A DNA stretch of 45,635 bases from an uncultured Bacillota bacterium (GCA_947644695.1 CANSAJ010000008.1:1-45635), one strand, 5' to 3'. Shown: positions 24,729 to 34,081, counted from the first letter of the stretch. Notes: generated by a model not told the origin, from the sequence alone. Program-made: numbers and translations.

Positions 24729-26462
24729 ATGGACTTATATGATGTTAGAAATAAACTTAATATGGGAATACCACTTACTAATATTGAACTTCGTGTAACT
24801 GATTATTCAAGAGTATCAACAGATCATTTACTTCAACAAAAATCTTTAAAAAATCAAATAGAACACTTCGATGAAATGATAAAAAATAATCCTAAATGGA
24901 TTTATGTAGAAGGTTACGTAGATGATGGTATAAGTGGAACAACAGATTTTAAAAGAAATAATTTTATGAAAATGATAGACGATGCAAGAAATGGTAAATT
25001 CGATTTAATTATTACAAAAGAAATATCAAGATTCTCAAGAAATACTTTAGATAGTATTAAATACACAAGAAAGCTACTTTCATATGGAGTAGCAGTTTTA
25101 TTTGTTAATGATAATATCAATACTGCTTTACCTGATTCAGAACTAAGACTTACTATAATGGCATCTATGGCACAAGACGAAATAAGAAGACTTTCAGAAA
25201 GAGTAAAATTCGGTATGAATAGATCAATAAAAAATGGCACTATCTTAGGAAATGACATGCAATATGGATATAAAAAAGATAAAACCACAGGAAATTTAGT
25301 AATAATACAAAAAGAAGCAGAACTAGTAAAAAGATTATATAATATGTATGCTATAGATAAACTATCTTTGACTAAAATAGCTAAAATATTTAACAATAAA
25401 TCTATTAAAACTCGTCAAAATAAAAAATGGTGCACTTCTACACTCTCTAGAATGATAAAAAATCCTAAATATAAAGGTTATTATTGTGGTAAAAAAAGTG
25501 AAGTTATAGACTACATGACAAAGAAAGTAATTATGTTTCCTAAAAAAGAATGGATTATGTATGAAGATAAAATAAAAGTACCACCAATAATAGATGAATA
25601 CTTATGGGAAAAAGCAAACTCTCGTCTTCAAGAAAGAAATAAAATCTTTGGAAAAAATTATAAAGAAGATAAAACAATGTATCAAAATAGATATCCATTA
25701 TCAGCTAAAATATTTTGTAAAGCTCACAATGAAGTATTTCATAGAAGAAAAAGATGTAAATCAAACAACGATATAACTTGGACTTGTGCCAAATACTTAA
25801 AAGAAGGCAAAAAATCTTGTGATTCACCTAATTTAAGAGAATCAGAAATCTATTCTATATTAGATGACATCATGAAAGAACTAAAAATAGAATTATCTAA
25901 TGTATCAAATATATTATTAGACTTATACCAAAATAACAGAAAAAATATTGATGATTACAATAAAAAGACAGAATTAAAAAAAGCAAAAGACAAAATTCTT
26001 TTAAAAAAAGATAAACTATTAGAACTTAACATTGAAGGTAACTTATCTAATATAGAATTTAATGAAAGAAACGTCACATATAATGATGAATTAAAAAAAA
26101 TAGAAAAAGAAATATCTTCACTAGAAAATAGTGAAACATTTTTTGATAATATTAAACACAATGAAGAATTAGCAAAATTATTAGAAGAAAAAATGAAAAA
26201 CCAAAGTGTAAAAGAAAAACTCATTGCTTTGTTATTAGATAAAATTATAGTTTCTAAAATAAACAATGATAAAGAAAATATAGAACTAAATATATTTTTA
26301 AATTTTACAAAGAACTCTATTGAAAAAGAATTACAAGAAGTAGTAAATCCTAATATAGAAAATATTTTAATTAAAAAAGACTATGAATTCAAAAGAGGAT
26401 ACAACACAACTGGAACAAGACGCTACATAGTGAAATACAAAGTAAGTTCACACATTTTATAA
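24729..26462 (+). CDS. Large serine recombinase of element 2
   Basis: A 577-residue recombinase. The resolvase domain starts after a short extension: DYSRVSTDHLLQQKSLKNQ with catalytic Ser30, then VDDGISGT, KEISRFSRNT and AQDEIRRLSERVKFG. The recombinase domain (ISLTKIAKIFNNKSI-like) and a zinc-ribbon region (FCKAHNEVFHRRKRC ... TCAKYL ... KSCDSP) follow, then a coiled coil of about 100 residues and a C-terminal tail. AGGAGG precedes the ATG. It differs clearly from the element 1 enzyme, so the two insertions came from different lineages. It should integrate and excise element 2. Confidence 0.93.
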   Translation: MDLYDVRNKLNMGIPLTNIELRVTDYSRVSTDHLLQQKSLKNQIEHFDEMIKNNPKWIYVEGYVDDGISGTTDFKRNNFMKMIDDARNGKFDLIITKEISRFSRNTLDSIKYTRKLLSYGVAVLFVNDNINTALPDSELRLTIMASMAQDEIRRLSERVKFGMNRSIKNGTILGNDMQYGYKKDKTTGNLVIIQKEAELVKRLYNMYAIDKLSLTKIAKIFNNKSIKTRQNKKWCTSTLSRMIKNPKYKGYYCGKKSEVIDYMTKKVIMFPKKEWIMYEDKIKVPPIIDEYLWEKANSRLQERNKIFGKNYKEDKTMYQNRYPLSAKIFCKAHNEVFHRRKRCKSNNDITWTCAKYLKEGKKSCDSPNLRESEIYSILDDIMKELKIELSNVSNILLDLYQNNRKNIDDYNKKTELKKAKDKILLKKDKLLELNIEGNLSNIEFNERNVTYNDELKKIEKEISSLENSETFFDNIKHNEELAKLLEEKMKNQSVKEKLIALLLDKIIVSKINNDKENIELNIFLNFTKNSIEKELQEVVNPNIENILIKKDYEFKRGYNTTGTRRYIVKYKVSSHIL

Positions 26463-26490
26463 TAATAAATTCACATATAAAAATATTTTT

Positions 26491-26499
26491 TGGTATAAT
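26491..26499 (+). promoter_or_regulatory. Extended -10 promoter of the RhuM pseudogene
   Basis: TGGTATAAT, 27 bases before the remnant TTG start at 26526, with AGAGGAG between them. Confidence 0.5.
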
Positions 26500-26525
26500 T
26501 AAATTAAAAAAGAGGAGTATTAGCC

Positions 26526-27298
26526 TTGAAAAATAATATGATCATATATGTATTAAAAGGAATGTTAAAGTTTATATTATGACACTACTAAACAAAATAT
26601 AAGCTATCATTTAAATAATATATTTAAAGAAAAAGCGCTGAATAAGAACTCAGTTGTCAAGGATTTCTTGGCAACTGCTAATGATTGCAAAAATTATAAT
26701 GTTATGCACTATAATTTAGACACTATTATTTCTGTTGGATATAGAACTAATTCTAAAAAAGCAACTGAATTTAGAATATGGGCAACCAAAGTATTAAAAG
26801 AATATATGACTAAAGGATTTGCTTTAAATGATGAAAGATAAAAAATAATGGTGAAAGTCCTTATTTTGAAGAATTACTTGCTAGAATTCGTGATATTAGA
26901 TCTTCAGAAAGAATATTTAGGAGAAAAGTATTAGATATTTATTCTACAAGCATAGATTACAATCCTAAGGATAAATTATCCATAAGTTTTTTCAAAACTG
27001 TGCAAAACAGAATGCACTATGCTACGCATGGTAACAAAGCTGCTGAGATAATTTTTACTAGACTGAAATCGCTAAAAACTATTTAACAGAAGAAGAACTT
27101 AATACCTTAAATAGAATGGTATCTGCATATTTAGACATTGCAGAAATTAATGCCTTAGATAGACATCCAATAACTATGCAAGATTGGATCAATGAGTTAG
27201 ATGCATTTTTAAAGATGACAAGAAAAGATATTTTAAAAGATAATGGGAAAGTATCACATGAGGAAGCTTTAAATAAAGAAATAGATGACTTAAATTAA
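26526..27298 (+). pseudogene. RhuM-family gene, inactivated by several lesions
   Basis: Pieces of one RhuM protein occur in order in different frames: SYHLNNIFKEKALNK, then ISVGYRTNSKKATEFRIWATK, then YFEELLARIRDIRSSERIF, FFKTVQNRMHYATHG and finally HPITMQDWINELDAFLKM. Frameshifts lie near 26580, 26840 and 27060, and the N-terminal DNA-binding part is mostly deleted. The start would be a TTG at 26526. It matches the intact gene of element 1 in gene order, not in detailed sequence. The decay shows element 2 has been resident for some time, or that this cargo is dispensable. Confidence 0.85.
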
Positions 27299-27335
27299 TA
27301 ATTTTAGTTCAACTGCGTTAGAATCTGTTATTACT

Positions 27336-27357
27336 GCAAAGTGATTATCAAAGCACT
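27336..27357 (-). repeat. Right terminal inverted repeat / att half-site of element 2
   Basis: Read on minus from 27357: AGTGC-T-TTGATA-ATC-ACTTT-G-C. Only two bases separate it from the GTTC (27360-27363) shared with the left junction. Confidence 0.7.
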
Positions 27358-27361
27358 ATGT

Positions 27362-27948
27362 TCAAATAGATTGACAAAGTCTCCATTCCCACCAATATAA
27401 GCACCACTTAAAGATGCAAAATCAACTGAATTATCTACATTAACTTCTTTTCTATTTATACCATTTTTATAAAGTGCATATTCAAATACCATTGATGGCA
27501 TTCCACCAGTACGTCCAGCAAGAACACTTTTTCCTTTTAACATAGAAGCATCAAAATTATCTTTTAAGCTGCAATCTCCTACTAAAAATTGTCCATCACG
27601 TTTTGTTAAGCTAGAAAAACTAACTAAATAGTCATTTGCCCCATTCTCATAAACATATAAAGTAGCTTCAAGTCCACTAAGTCCCACATTTGCATCTCCA
27701 GATAAAACAGCACTAGCCACCTTATCAGCTCCACTTGTAAGAATAACATCTACATCTAAATTATTATCTTGAAAATATCCATTATGCAAACTAACATAGA
27801 AAGGAGCATAAAACACACTATGAGTTACCTCAGCTACCACAAGCTTATCATTTCCATTGTCATCTTTATCTTTGAAACCAAAATATACTGCAATAAAACT
27901 AACTAAACATAAAGTAATAACTCCTACGATATAATATATCTTTTTCAC
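27362..27948 (-). pseudogene. ABC substrate-binding protein (NMT1/SsuA-like), 5' part interrupted by element 2
   Basis: This encodes the first 195 residues of a solute-binding protein. The start is the GTG at 27948 with GAGGT upstream, giving MKKIYYIVGVITL; a longer ATG reading from 27999 lacks a ribosome site. Residues 1-25 are an N-terminal helix without a lipobox. The lobe reads VVAEVTHSVFYAPFYVSLHN, GANVGLSG-like and GKSVLAGRTGGMPSMVFEYA, typical of the family binding sulfonates, taurine or pyrimidine precursors. After FVNLFE the frame runs into element 2 and stops at 27331. The rest is at 19010-19420. Confidence 0.9.
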
Positions 27949-28010
27949 AAAATACCTCACTTTCATTAGTAGTATATGTCCATATAGGAAAAATGTCATA
28001 AAAAGTTGAA

Positions 28011-28037
28011 ATAAAAAAGTAATCTTTTAAAGATTAC
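28011..28037 (-). terminator. Terminator of the SleB-like gene
   Basis: GTAATCTT and AAGATTAC (28019-28026 and 28030-28037) form a perfect stem with T run on minus. The stop codon of the gene lies in the loop. Confidence 0.75.
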
Positions 28038-28896
28038 CACGTAAATCTATAGTAGGAAGATATCTTCGAACATTATTATTCTCTTCTGTTTTTAAATAAT
28101 AATATCTTTCTTCTAAAGGTATCGTATCTTCTAAAGATAAAATTTCATAATACCTATTACCATTACTTACAAATTGAACACTGTTAGCCCTACGTCTAAA
28201 ACTACCAACAAAATTCAAATATGGGTGCATACTAGGAACATAATCTAAAGTATAAAGAAAATCTATAACAGCTTGATATACTTCACCAGAATTTTCTCCT
28301 AAAACATCTAAATACAAACCATTTTCATAAGTTTCAAACTGATATGGACAAACAACATGATCATATAAAGTAATACTTCCTTCTTTATCTATAAAATATC
28401 TAACAGAATTGCATCTACTATTACTTATAGTTCTATTACCAATTACTGTCATACATCCAAAAGCATCAATATAATTTTCATATCTCGCTTCAGATTTAAT
28501 CACAGCTATTAACTCATCTAACTGAGAACTATCGCTAAAATAACGACTTACAGCATACTGATACTTAACAAAGTTAGGAACATGATTAACAGCCATTCTA
28601 ATAGAATCAACGATATCAATAGCTGTTTCAACTGATCCATCAGGCATAGGAATATTACTAAAATCTATCTGATTAGGATAAATTAATACACTATTTTTAA
28701 AATTTTTTAAAACGATTGACTTATATATTTGTAACTGTTCTAAATTCTTAGCATTTAATTCTTCATAAACACTATTTTCAACATTTTTATCGGATCCATT
28801 TACCATCACTGGTCCATTTCCAAAAATAGCTATAAAAGATAAAGTACATGCTAGATAACTTTTATAATCAGGCTTTCTTCTATTTAAATATTGCAT
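28027..28896 (-). CDS. SleB/CwlJ-like cell-wall hydrolase (probable)
   Basis: A 289-residue exported protein. The start at 28896 follows AAGGAAGTG; the longer frame to 28920 is not used. A hydrophobic segment at about residues 14-33 is a signal or anchor. The region near residues 130-230 fits the Hydrolase_2 (SleB/CwlJ) pattern: IKSEARYEN with the Glu, then GCMTVIGNRTIS, PYQFETYENGLY and a helix with QAVIDFLY. Such domains cut peptidoglycan glycan strands. The match is by pattern only and is weaker than for the other genes, and no spore genes accompany it, so general wall turnover is more likely than germination. It has its own promoter and terminator. Confidence 0.6.
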   Translation of the reverse strand: MQYLNRRKPDYKSYLACTLSFIAIFGNGPVMVNGSDKNVENSVYEELNAKNLEQLQIYKSIVLKNFKNSVLIYPNQIDFSNIPMPDGSVETAIDIVDSIRMAVNHVPNFVKYQYAVSRYFSDSSQLDELIAVIKSEARYENYIDAFGCMTVIGNRTISNSRCNSVRYFIDKEGSITLYDHVVCPYQFETYENGLYLDVLGENSGEVYQAVIDFLYTLDYVPSMHPYLNFVGSFRRRANSVQFVSNGNRYYEILSLEDTIPLEERYYYLKTEENNNVRRYLPTIDLRGNL

Positions 28897-28928
28897 AATA
28901 ATCACTTCCTTTTTAAACACATTTGATC

Positions 28929-28957
28929 ACTATACGATATTTAATACTTAAAGTCAA
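28929..28957 (-). promoter_or_regulatory. Promoter of the SleB-like gene
   Basis: On minus: TTGACT, 17-base spacer, TATAGT. The transcript would start about 25 bases before the ATG at 28896. Confidence 0.7.
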
Positions 28958-29013
28958 TAAAAAACTATCTAAATATTTAAATATAAGATATAATCAATAA
29001 TAGAAGGTGAAAA

Positions 29014-29589
29014 ATGAAAAAATATCTACTATATAGAATAGCAAGACCAATAATAAAACTATTTATGAAAATAGTTTATAGAATAGAAATAATTAACAAT
29101 GACATAATTCCTCAAAAAGGAAGATGCATTCTAGCAGGAAATCACACTAATAATTTAGATGCTTTATTACTAATATCTACTACTAAAAGAACTATAAGAT
29201 TCATGGCAAAAAAAGAAATACATAAAGGCATATTAAAACCTCTTTTTATAAGTGCAGGAACAATCTCAGTAGATAGAAGCATAAAAGATGAAGACGCTAA
29301 AAAGAAAGCAATTGAAGCATTAAAGAATGATGAACTTATTTTAATATTCCCAGAAGGAACAATTAATAGAACTAATGATACAATAATGCCATTTAAATAT
29401 GGAACAGTGTCATTTTCAAACAAAACATCTTCACCTATAATACCTTTTGTAATAAGGGGTAAATACAAACCATTTAAAAAAAGTATAAAAATCGAGTTTC
29501 TAAAACCAATAAATATAACTGATGATTTAGAAAAAGAAAATAAAATTTTAATGAATATAATTAAAACAAAATTGGAGGAAGAAAAATGA
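29014..29589 (+). CDS. plsC: 1-acylglycerol-3-phosphate acyltransferase (PlsC type), first copy
   Basis: A 191-residue membrane-associated enzyme that adds the second acyl chain to lysophosphatidate in phospholipid synthesis. The catalytic HX4D motif is GNHTNNLDAL; the substrate motif is FPEGTINRT. A hydrophobic N-terminal stretch (about 8-20) allows membrane contact. AGGTG precedes the ATG. The next gene is a second PlsC-like enzyme whose ATG overlaps this stop in ATGA. Having two may reflect different acyl specificity or division of labour; which one is the main PlsC cannot be told. Confidence 0.9.
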   Translation: MKKYLLYRIARPIIKLFMKIVYRIEIINNDIIPQKGRCILAGNHTNNLDALLLISTTKRTIRFMAKKEIHKGILKPLFISAGTISVDRSIKDEDAKKKAIEALKNDELILIFPEGTINRTNDTIMPFKYGTVSFSNKTSSPIIPFVIRGKYKPFKKSIKIEFLKPINITDDLEKENKILMNIIKTKLEEEK

Positions 29590-30167
29590 ATAATTTCTGG
29601 TATAAATTTTTAAAAATATTTCTAAAACCTATCTACAAGATTTATTACAATCCCAAAATCTATAATAAAGAAAATCTAAAAATAGAAGGACCGTTAATAA
29701 TCGCAGGAAATCATATACATTTAATGGATCAATGTAATGTAATAATTTCTACTAAAAGAGTAATAACTTACATGGCAAAAAAAGAGTACTTTGACTTACC
29801 AAAAACAAAATGGTTTTTTAAAATGGTTGGATGTATACCAGTAGATCGTGGATCAAAAGAAGATACATCAAAAGAAAAAGCAATAAAAGTATTAGAAAAT
29901 AAAGGTGCTATAGGAATATTCCCAGAAGGAACAAGAAATAAAACCAAAGAAAAATTGCTACCCTTTAAATTCGGGGCAGTAAGCATGGCACAAAAAACAA
30001 ATGCAACCATCATTCCATATGCAATAACTGGAAAATATAAATTTAGAAGTAAGAATTTAAAAGTTAAATTTGGAACTCCATTTAAAGTGGAAAACATGAC
30101 ATTAGAAGAAGCAAATAATCATTTATATGAAGAAATAAGCAACTTAATTGACGAATTAAAAAAATAA
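29586..30167 (+). CDS. plsC: 1-acylglycerol-3-phosphate acyltransferase (PlsC type), second copy
   Basis: A 193-residue paralogue of the preceding enzyme, with HX4D as GNHIHLMDQCN and the second motif FPEGTRNKT. VDRGSKEDT corresponds to VDRSIKDED in the first copy, so the pair probably arose by duplication and then diverged. Translation is coupled through the ATGA overlap, with GGAGG just upstream inside the first gene. A terminator closes the two-gene operon. Confidence 0.9.
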   Translation: MNNFWYKFLKIFLKPIYKIYYNPKIYNKENLKIEGPLIIAGNHIHLMDQCNVIISTKRVITYMAKKEYFDLPKTKWFFKMVGCIPVDRGSKEDTSKEKAIKVLENKGAIGIFPEGTRNKTKEKLLPFKFGAVSMAQKTNATIIPYAITGKYKFRSKNLKVKFGTPFKVENMTLEEANNHLYEEISNLIDELKK

Positions 30168-30169
30168 TA

Positions 30170-30200
30170 AACTACCAAATTAAAGGTAGTTATTTAATTT
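30170..30200 (+). terminator. Terminator of the plsC pair
   Basis: AACTACC (30170-30176) pairs with GGTAGTT (30185-30191), followed by a T-rich tail. Confidence 0.75.
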
Positions 30201-30299
30201 TATGAACTAAACTAAACATATAATTGCCAAAATATGGAATAATAATTTATAGTTTTAATGTAAAATGATTTAATAAATAAGGAAATACCTAAAAAATTT

Positions 30300-30308
30300 T
30301 GATATAAT
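30300..30308 (+). promoter_or_regulatory. Extended -10 promoter of the glucosaminidase gene
   Basis: TGATATAAT with no good -35. It lies 32 bases before the ATG at 30341. Confidence 0.6.
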
Positions 30309-30340
30309 ATAAAATGACAAAAAGTAAAGGAGGACAATCT

Positions 30341-32566
30341 ATGAAAAAAGCTTTAGTAGTAATGATTATAATATTGGCAAGCTTAATATTTACTAACAAA
30401 TTAGACGCATTAACTGGATACACAACAGAATCTAATGTAATAGTTAGACGTGGCCCAGGCGTTGAAAATGAAAGAATAACAATGCTTACAGAATCAAATG
30501 TAGTCTTAGATGTAGTAGAATCAAAATTATATAACCCAAACAGCAGTGAATGTCCTCTTGGATGGTATAAATTAAATTTTAATGGTAGCGAAGCATATAT
30601 ATGTGGAGAATACGTAACTTTAGGTAATCCTGGAGATAATAATCCAGAATATAATACCTCTACATATGAAGCTAGAATTCATGGAATAAACATAATAGTA
30701 AGAGGAAGTGCCAATTCAAACTCTACATTTATAACAACTCTTTTACCAGGTACTAATATTGTAATACTAGGTGATAAAGTTGCTGGTAATGGATGTGATG
30801 AAGGCTGGTATAAAATACAATATCATAAAGATCAAATAGGGTATGTTTGTTCAAAATATGTTAACAAAAAAAGCGATATAATAGCAAGTGATGCAGAATA
30901 TGAAAAAGTATTAAAGCAAAAAGGATTTCCAGATACATACATACCTTATCTAGTTTATCTTCATAAAAAATTTCCAACATGGGAATTCAATGCAATAAAA
31001 ACTAATTTAGATTGGAATCAAGTAATAAGTGGAGAAGAAGGAACAAAAAACCTAATAAACTCAACGCTAGATATTTACAGAGTTAATGATATTGAAGTTG
31101 AAAAAGGTTGGTATCAAACAACAAATGCAGTAAATGCATTCTACCTAGATCCAAGAAACTTCTTAACTGAGAAATTTATATTTATGTTTGAAAACTTAAA
31201 TTATGATTACGGAAACGATAACCGTGTAACACTAGATTTAAACAGTGCATCAGCTAAAATGTACTATAACACTGTAAAAAACATATTTGGAAACTCTTAT
31301 CTAAGCAGAGATGAATACGTTAATATGTACATAGGTGCAGGATTCCAATATAATGTCAGTCCTTCACATTTAGCCAGTAGAACACGTCAAGAAGGCGGAA
31401 CAGATGAAAACTATGCAGCAGTATCAGGAAACTATGGAGAACTATATGATGGAATATACTCAGTAAAAGGATACTATAATTACTATAACATAGGTGCTTA
31501 TGGCGTTAATCCAGTTTTAAGAGGTCTTGCCTATGCATGTGGAGAAGCATGTGATTTCTATAATACTTATAATAGACCTTGGAACACAAGAGAAAAAGCA
31601 ATCTATGGAGGAGCATACTACATCGCTGATGGTTACATAAATGATGGTCAAAATACTCTATACTTCCAGAAATTTAACACAAGTCCAACAAGTTCAGCAC
31701 CAAATTACACACACCAATATCAAGCCAATGTACTAGCCCCATCTAGTGAATCAGCAACAACTTATACATCATATCAAGAAATGGGACTATTAAATCTTTC
31801 ATATAGATTTGATATACCTGTATACAATAACATGCCAGAAATAGTCAGTTTACCAACATTAGCAAGTGGCATTAATACATTAAAAGAAATAAAAGTTAAT
31901 AACAAATTAATCTCTGGATATGATGAAGACATCGTAGATTATACAGTATATGTAGACAAATCTTTATCATCAGTTAAGATAGATGCTACACCAAAAGATA
32001 ACACTAGCAAAATAAATGGAACAGGAATAATAAATTTAACAGGAGATACTACAGAACATAAAATAATTGTCACTGCAGAAAATGGAAATGTAAAAACTTA
32101 TACACTATCAATAAAAAAAGTAACAGATTCAACAACAGTAGATGACATACTAAGTGGATTATCTGTAAGAGTTACAGGTTCAATAATGAACCACATAAGT
32201 CCTAACACACAAATAAACACATTAAAACAAAGTATACTTAAGAAAAGCCCAAGTGCAACAGTTACATTCTATAGTAGTACTGGTAATACTTTAAACGATT
32301 ACACAAACTTAGCTACAGGCCAGAAAATAAAAATAACAGCTCCAAGTGGAGAAACAAAAGTATTTGATATAGTTGTAACAGGCGACACAAATGGAGATGG
32401 ACAAGTAACAATCCTAGACTTATTAAGAGTACAAAAACATTTATTAAACTCTACTAGACTAACTGATTTAAACCTTAAAGCTGCAGACACAAACAGCGAC
32501 AACAATATAACAATCTTAGATTTGTTAAGAATACAAAAATATATTAAAAAAGAAATATCATTATAA
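30341..32566 (+). CDS. Secreted glucosaminidase with SH3b, cadherin-like and dockerin domains
   Basis: 741 residues. AAAGGAGG lies directly before the ATG at 30341; the ATG at 30314 is not used. A signal peptide (1-25) is followed by two bacterial SH3 domains (about 24-90 and 107-180, each with VRRG or VRGS and ending YVC/YICG), an N-acetylglucosaminidase domain (about 200-500; HLASRTRQEGG carries the likely catalytic Glu), a cadherin-like beta domain (about 515-605) and a C-terminal dockerin. The dockerin has two Ca2+ loops: GDTNGDGQVTILDLLRVQK and ADTNSDNNITILDLLRIQK. It cuts peptidoglycan between sugars. The next gene encodes a cohesin-like membrane protein, so the autolysin is probably docked at the membrane, not free. 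Confidence 0.93.
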   Translation: MKKALVVMIIILASLIFTNKLDALTGYTTESNVIVRRGPGVENERITMLTESNVVLDVVESKLYNPNSSECPLGWYKLNFNGSEAYICGEYVTLGNPGDNNPEYNTSTYEARIHGINIIVRGSANSNSTFITTLLPGTNIVILGDKVAGNGCDEGWYKIQYHKDQIGYVCSKYVNKKSDIIASDAEYEKVLKQKGFPDTYIPYLVYLHKKFPTWEFNAIKTNLDWNQVISGEEGTKNLINSTLDIYRVNDIEVEKGWYQTTNAVNAFYLDPRNFLTEKFIFMFENLNYDYGNDNRVTLDLNSASAKMYYNTVKNIFGNSYLSRDEYVNMYIGAGFQYNVSPSHLASRTRQEGGTDENYAAVSGNYGELYDGIYSVKGYYNYYNIGAYGVNPVLRGLAYACGEACDFYNTYNRPWNTREKAIYGGAYYIADGYINDGQNTLYFQKFNTSPTSSAPNYTHQYQANVLAPSSESATTYTSYQEMGLLNLSYRFDIPVYNNMPEIVSLPTLASGINTLKEIKVNNKLISGYDEDIVDYTVYVDKSLSSVKIDATPKDNTSKINGTGIINLTGDTTEHKIIVTAENGNVKTYTLSIKKVTDSTTVDDILSGLSVRVTGSIMNHISPNTQINTLKQSILKKSPSATVTFYSSTGNTLNDYTNLATGQKIKITAPSGETKVFDIVVTGDTNGDGQVTILDLLRVQKHLLNSTRLTDLNLKAADTNSDNNITILDLLRIQKYIKKEISL

Positions 32567-32580
32567 TTAAGGAGTAAAGA

Positions 32581-34074
32581 ATGAAAAAGGGAATATTAAC
32601 ATTATTAGGAATCTTACTTTTAAGCTTTTCGCTATTAGTAAAATCACCAAAGTTAAATGCTGCTTCTGGTTCAATCTCAGTAAGAGCTAACACATCTTCT
32701 GTAGTAGTTGGCGGTTCCGTAACAGTTTCAGTAACAGTATCATCTGGAGATCCACTAGGAAGCTGGGAATTTTCAATAAACTATGACAGTAGTAAATTAA
32801 AATTAACATCAGGTCCAACAAGTGTAGTTGAATATGGAGATGGAAGTCAAAGAAGCGCAACTTATACATACACATTTAAGTCAATTGCCAAAGGAACAAG
32901 TAACGTCTCTGTAAAAGCATATAATGGTTATGCGTGGGATGAGTCTCCAATAAGCTTCAGCGTAGGAAGTGCAAGAATAAGTGCAATCACACAAGCTGAT
33001 CTAGAAGCTAGCTATTCTAAAAATAATAACTTATCAAAACTTGAAGTTAATGGTTACACTTTATCACCTGAATTTAATAAAGATACACTAGAATACACAG
33101 TAAGCGTACCTAGTGATATTGAGAAAATAACAATATCAGGAGAAGTAGAAGATAAAACAGCACAGACAAATGGTTTCGGAGAATTCGAAGTAAGCGAAGG
33201 TGAAAATAAATTTGAAATAACAGTAACAGCTCAAAATGGAAGTGCAAAAAAATATGTTATAAAAGTAAATGTAGAAGACAAAAATCCTATAGAAGTAACT
33301 GTAGATGGAAAAAAATATACAGTAATAAAACGTGCCAAAGCATTAACAGCTCCAAAAACCTTTGAAGCAACAACTGTCCAAATAGATGGGATAGAAGTAC
33401 CAGCTTTTAAAAGCAACATAACTAATTACATATTAGTAGGTCTAAAAAGTGATGATGGAACTGGGGGATTATATATTTATGACTCTACTTATAATACTTA
33501 TACTCTTTATAATGAATTAAAAACAGAAGGACTACTTATATATCCTAAAAAAGCAAAAGTAACACCAGATTATTATAAAGTAACAAAAATCACAATAAAT
33601 GAATTGGAAGTAGAAGCGTACCAATATGACGGAATAAACGATTACTACCTTTTATACGGAGTGAATATAGAAACTGGAGAAGAAGGTTTCTACCAATATG
33701 ACATGATAAATAATACTATAACTAGATATAATGATAAAATAATTAACGAACTAGCAAAGAAAAACGAAAACTATTTAATGATAATAATAGTACTAGGTGT
33801 AGAAACGATACTTTTATTATTGCTACTACTAATATCATTTACTAGAAGAAATAAAACTAAGAAAACTAAAGTAGATAGATTTGAAGAAATAAAACAAAGT
33901 AAACTAAATGAGATAAAACAAGAAGCAAAGAAAAAAGAAATACACGAGGCTGAAACAGCAACTATGGAAGAAAAAAACAGACAAGAAGAAATATCAGAAA
34001 AACCTAATAAACCTGAACAAATAGAAATAAAAGAGATAAAAAGTAATAAAAAAGGAAAGAAAAGTAAAAAATAA
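32581..34074 (+). CDS. Membrane-anchored cohesin-like protein
   Basis: 497 residues. AAGGAG precedes the ATG, 15 bases after the dockerin gene. A signal peptide (1-28) is followed by a cohesin-like beta domain (about 30-135): VVVGGSVTVSVTVSS, GSWEFSINYDSSKLKL and AKGTSNVSVKA are its usual strands. A cadherin-like domain (about 152-238) follows, similar to that in the partner enzyme. Middle repeats with YKVTKITIN/Y-YDGIND are unassigned. A helix at about 400-420 is followed by a cytoplasmic Lys/Glu coiled tail. The likely job is to hold the dockerin enzyme at the cell surface and perhaps link it to cytoplasmic partners. The cohesin call is by pattern. Confidence 0.8.
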   Translation: MKKGILTLLGILLLSFSLLVKSPKLNAASGSISVRANTSSVVVGGSVTVSVTVSSGDPLGSWEFSINYDSSKLKLTSGPTSVVEYGDGSQRSATYTYTFKSIAKGTSNVSVKAYNGYAWDESPISFSVGSARISAITQADLEASYSKNNNLSKLEVNGYTLSPEFNKDTLEYTVSVPSDIEKITISGEVEDKTAQTNGFGEFEVSEGENKFEITVTAQNGSAKKYVIKVNVEDKNPIEVTVDGKKYTVIKRAKALTAPKTFEATTVQIDGIEVPAFKSNITNYILVGLKSDDGTGGLYIYDSTYNTYTLYNELKTEGLLIYPKKAKVTPDYYKVTKITINELEVEAYQYDGINDYYLLYGVNIETGEEGFYQYDMINNTITRYNDKIINELAKKNENYLMIIIVLGVETILLLLLLLISFTRRNKTKKTKVDRFEEIKQSKLNEIKQEAKKKEIHEAETATMEEKNRQEEISEKPNKPEQIEIKEIKSNKKGKKSKK

Positions 34075-34081
34075 AAACAAC

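Larger units (their letters stand above)
19421..27361. mobile_element. Element 2: serine-recombinase element inserted in the binding-protein gene
   Basis: About 7.9 kb separates two halves of one gene. The ends carry imperfect inverted repeats read inward as AGTGCATTGATACGAACTTT (left, 19425) and AGTGCTTTGATAATCACTTT (right, from 27357 on minus). In the joined attP form the arms are ten bases apart with their centre on TC, and TC (19419-19420 and 27362-27363) is the dinucleotide that restores the host frame. Cargo: a 1630-residue surface protein, a 45-codon gene, a 577-residue serine recombinase and a RhuM pseudogene. There are no conjugation or phage genes. Confidence 0.87.

Noticed and set aside
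13877-27361. A prophage or conjugative element spanning the region
   Set aside because: No capsid, tail, terminase, relaxase, coupling protein or type IV secretion genes; the ABC ATPase and transporter pieces between the two insertions belong to the host.
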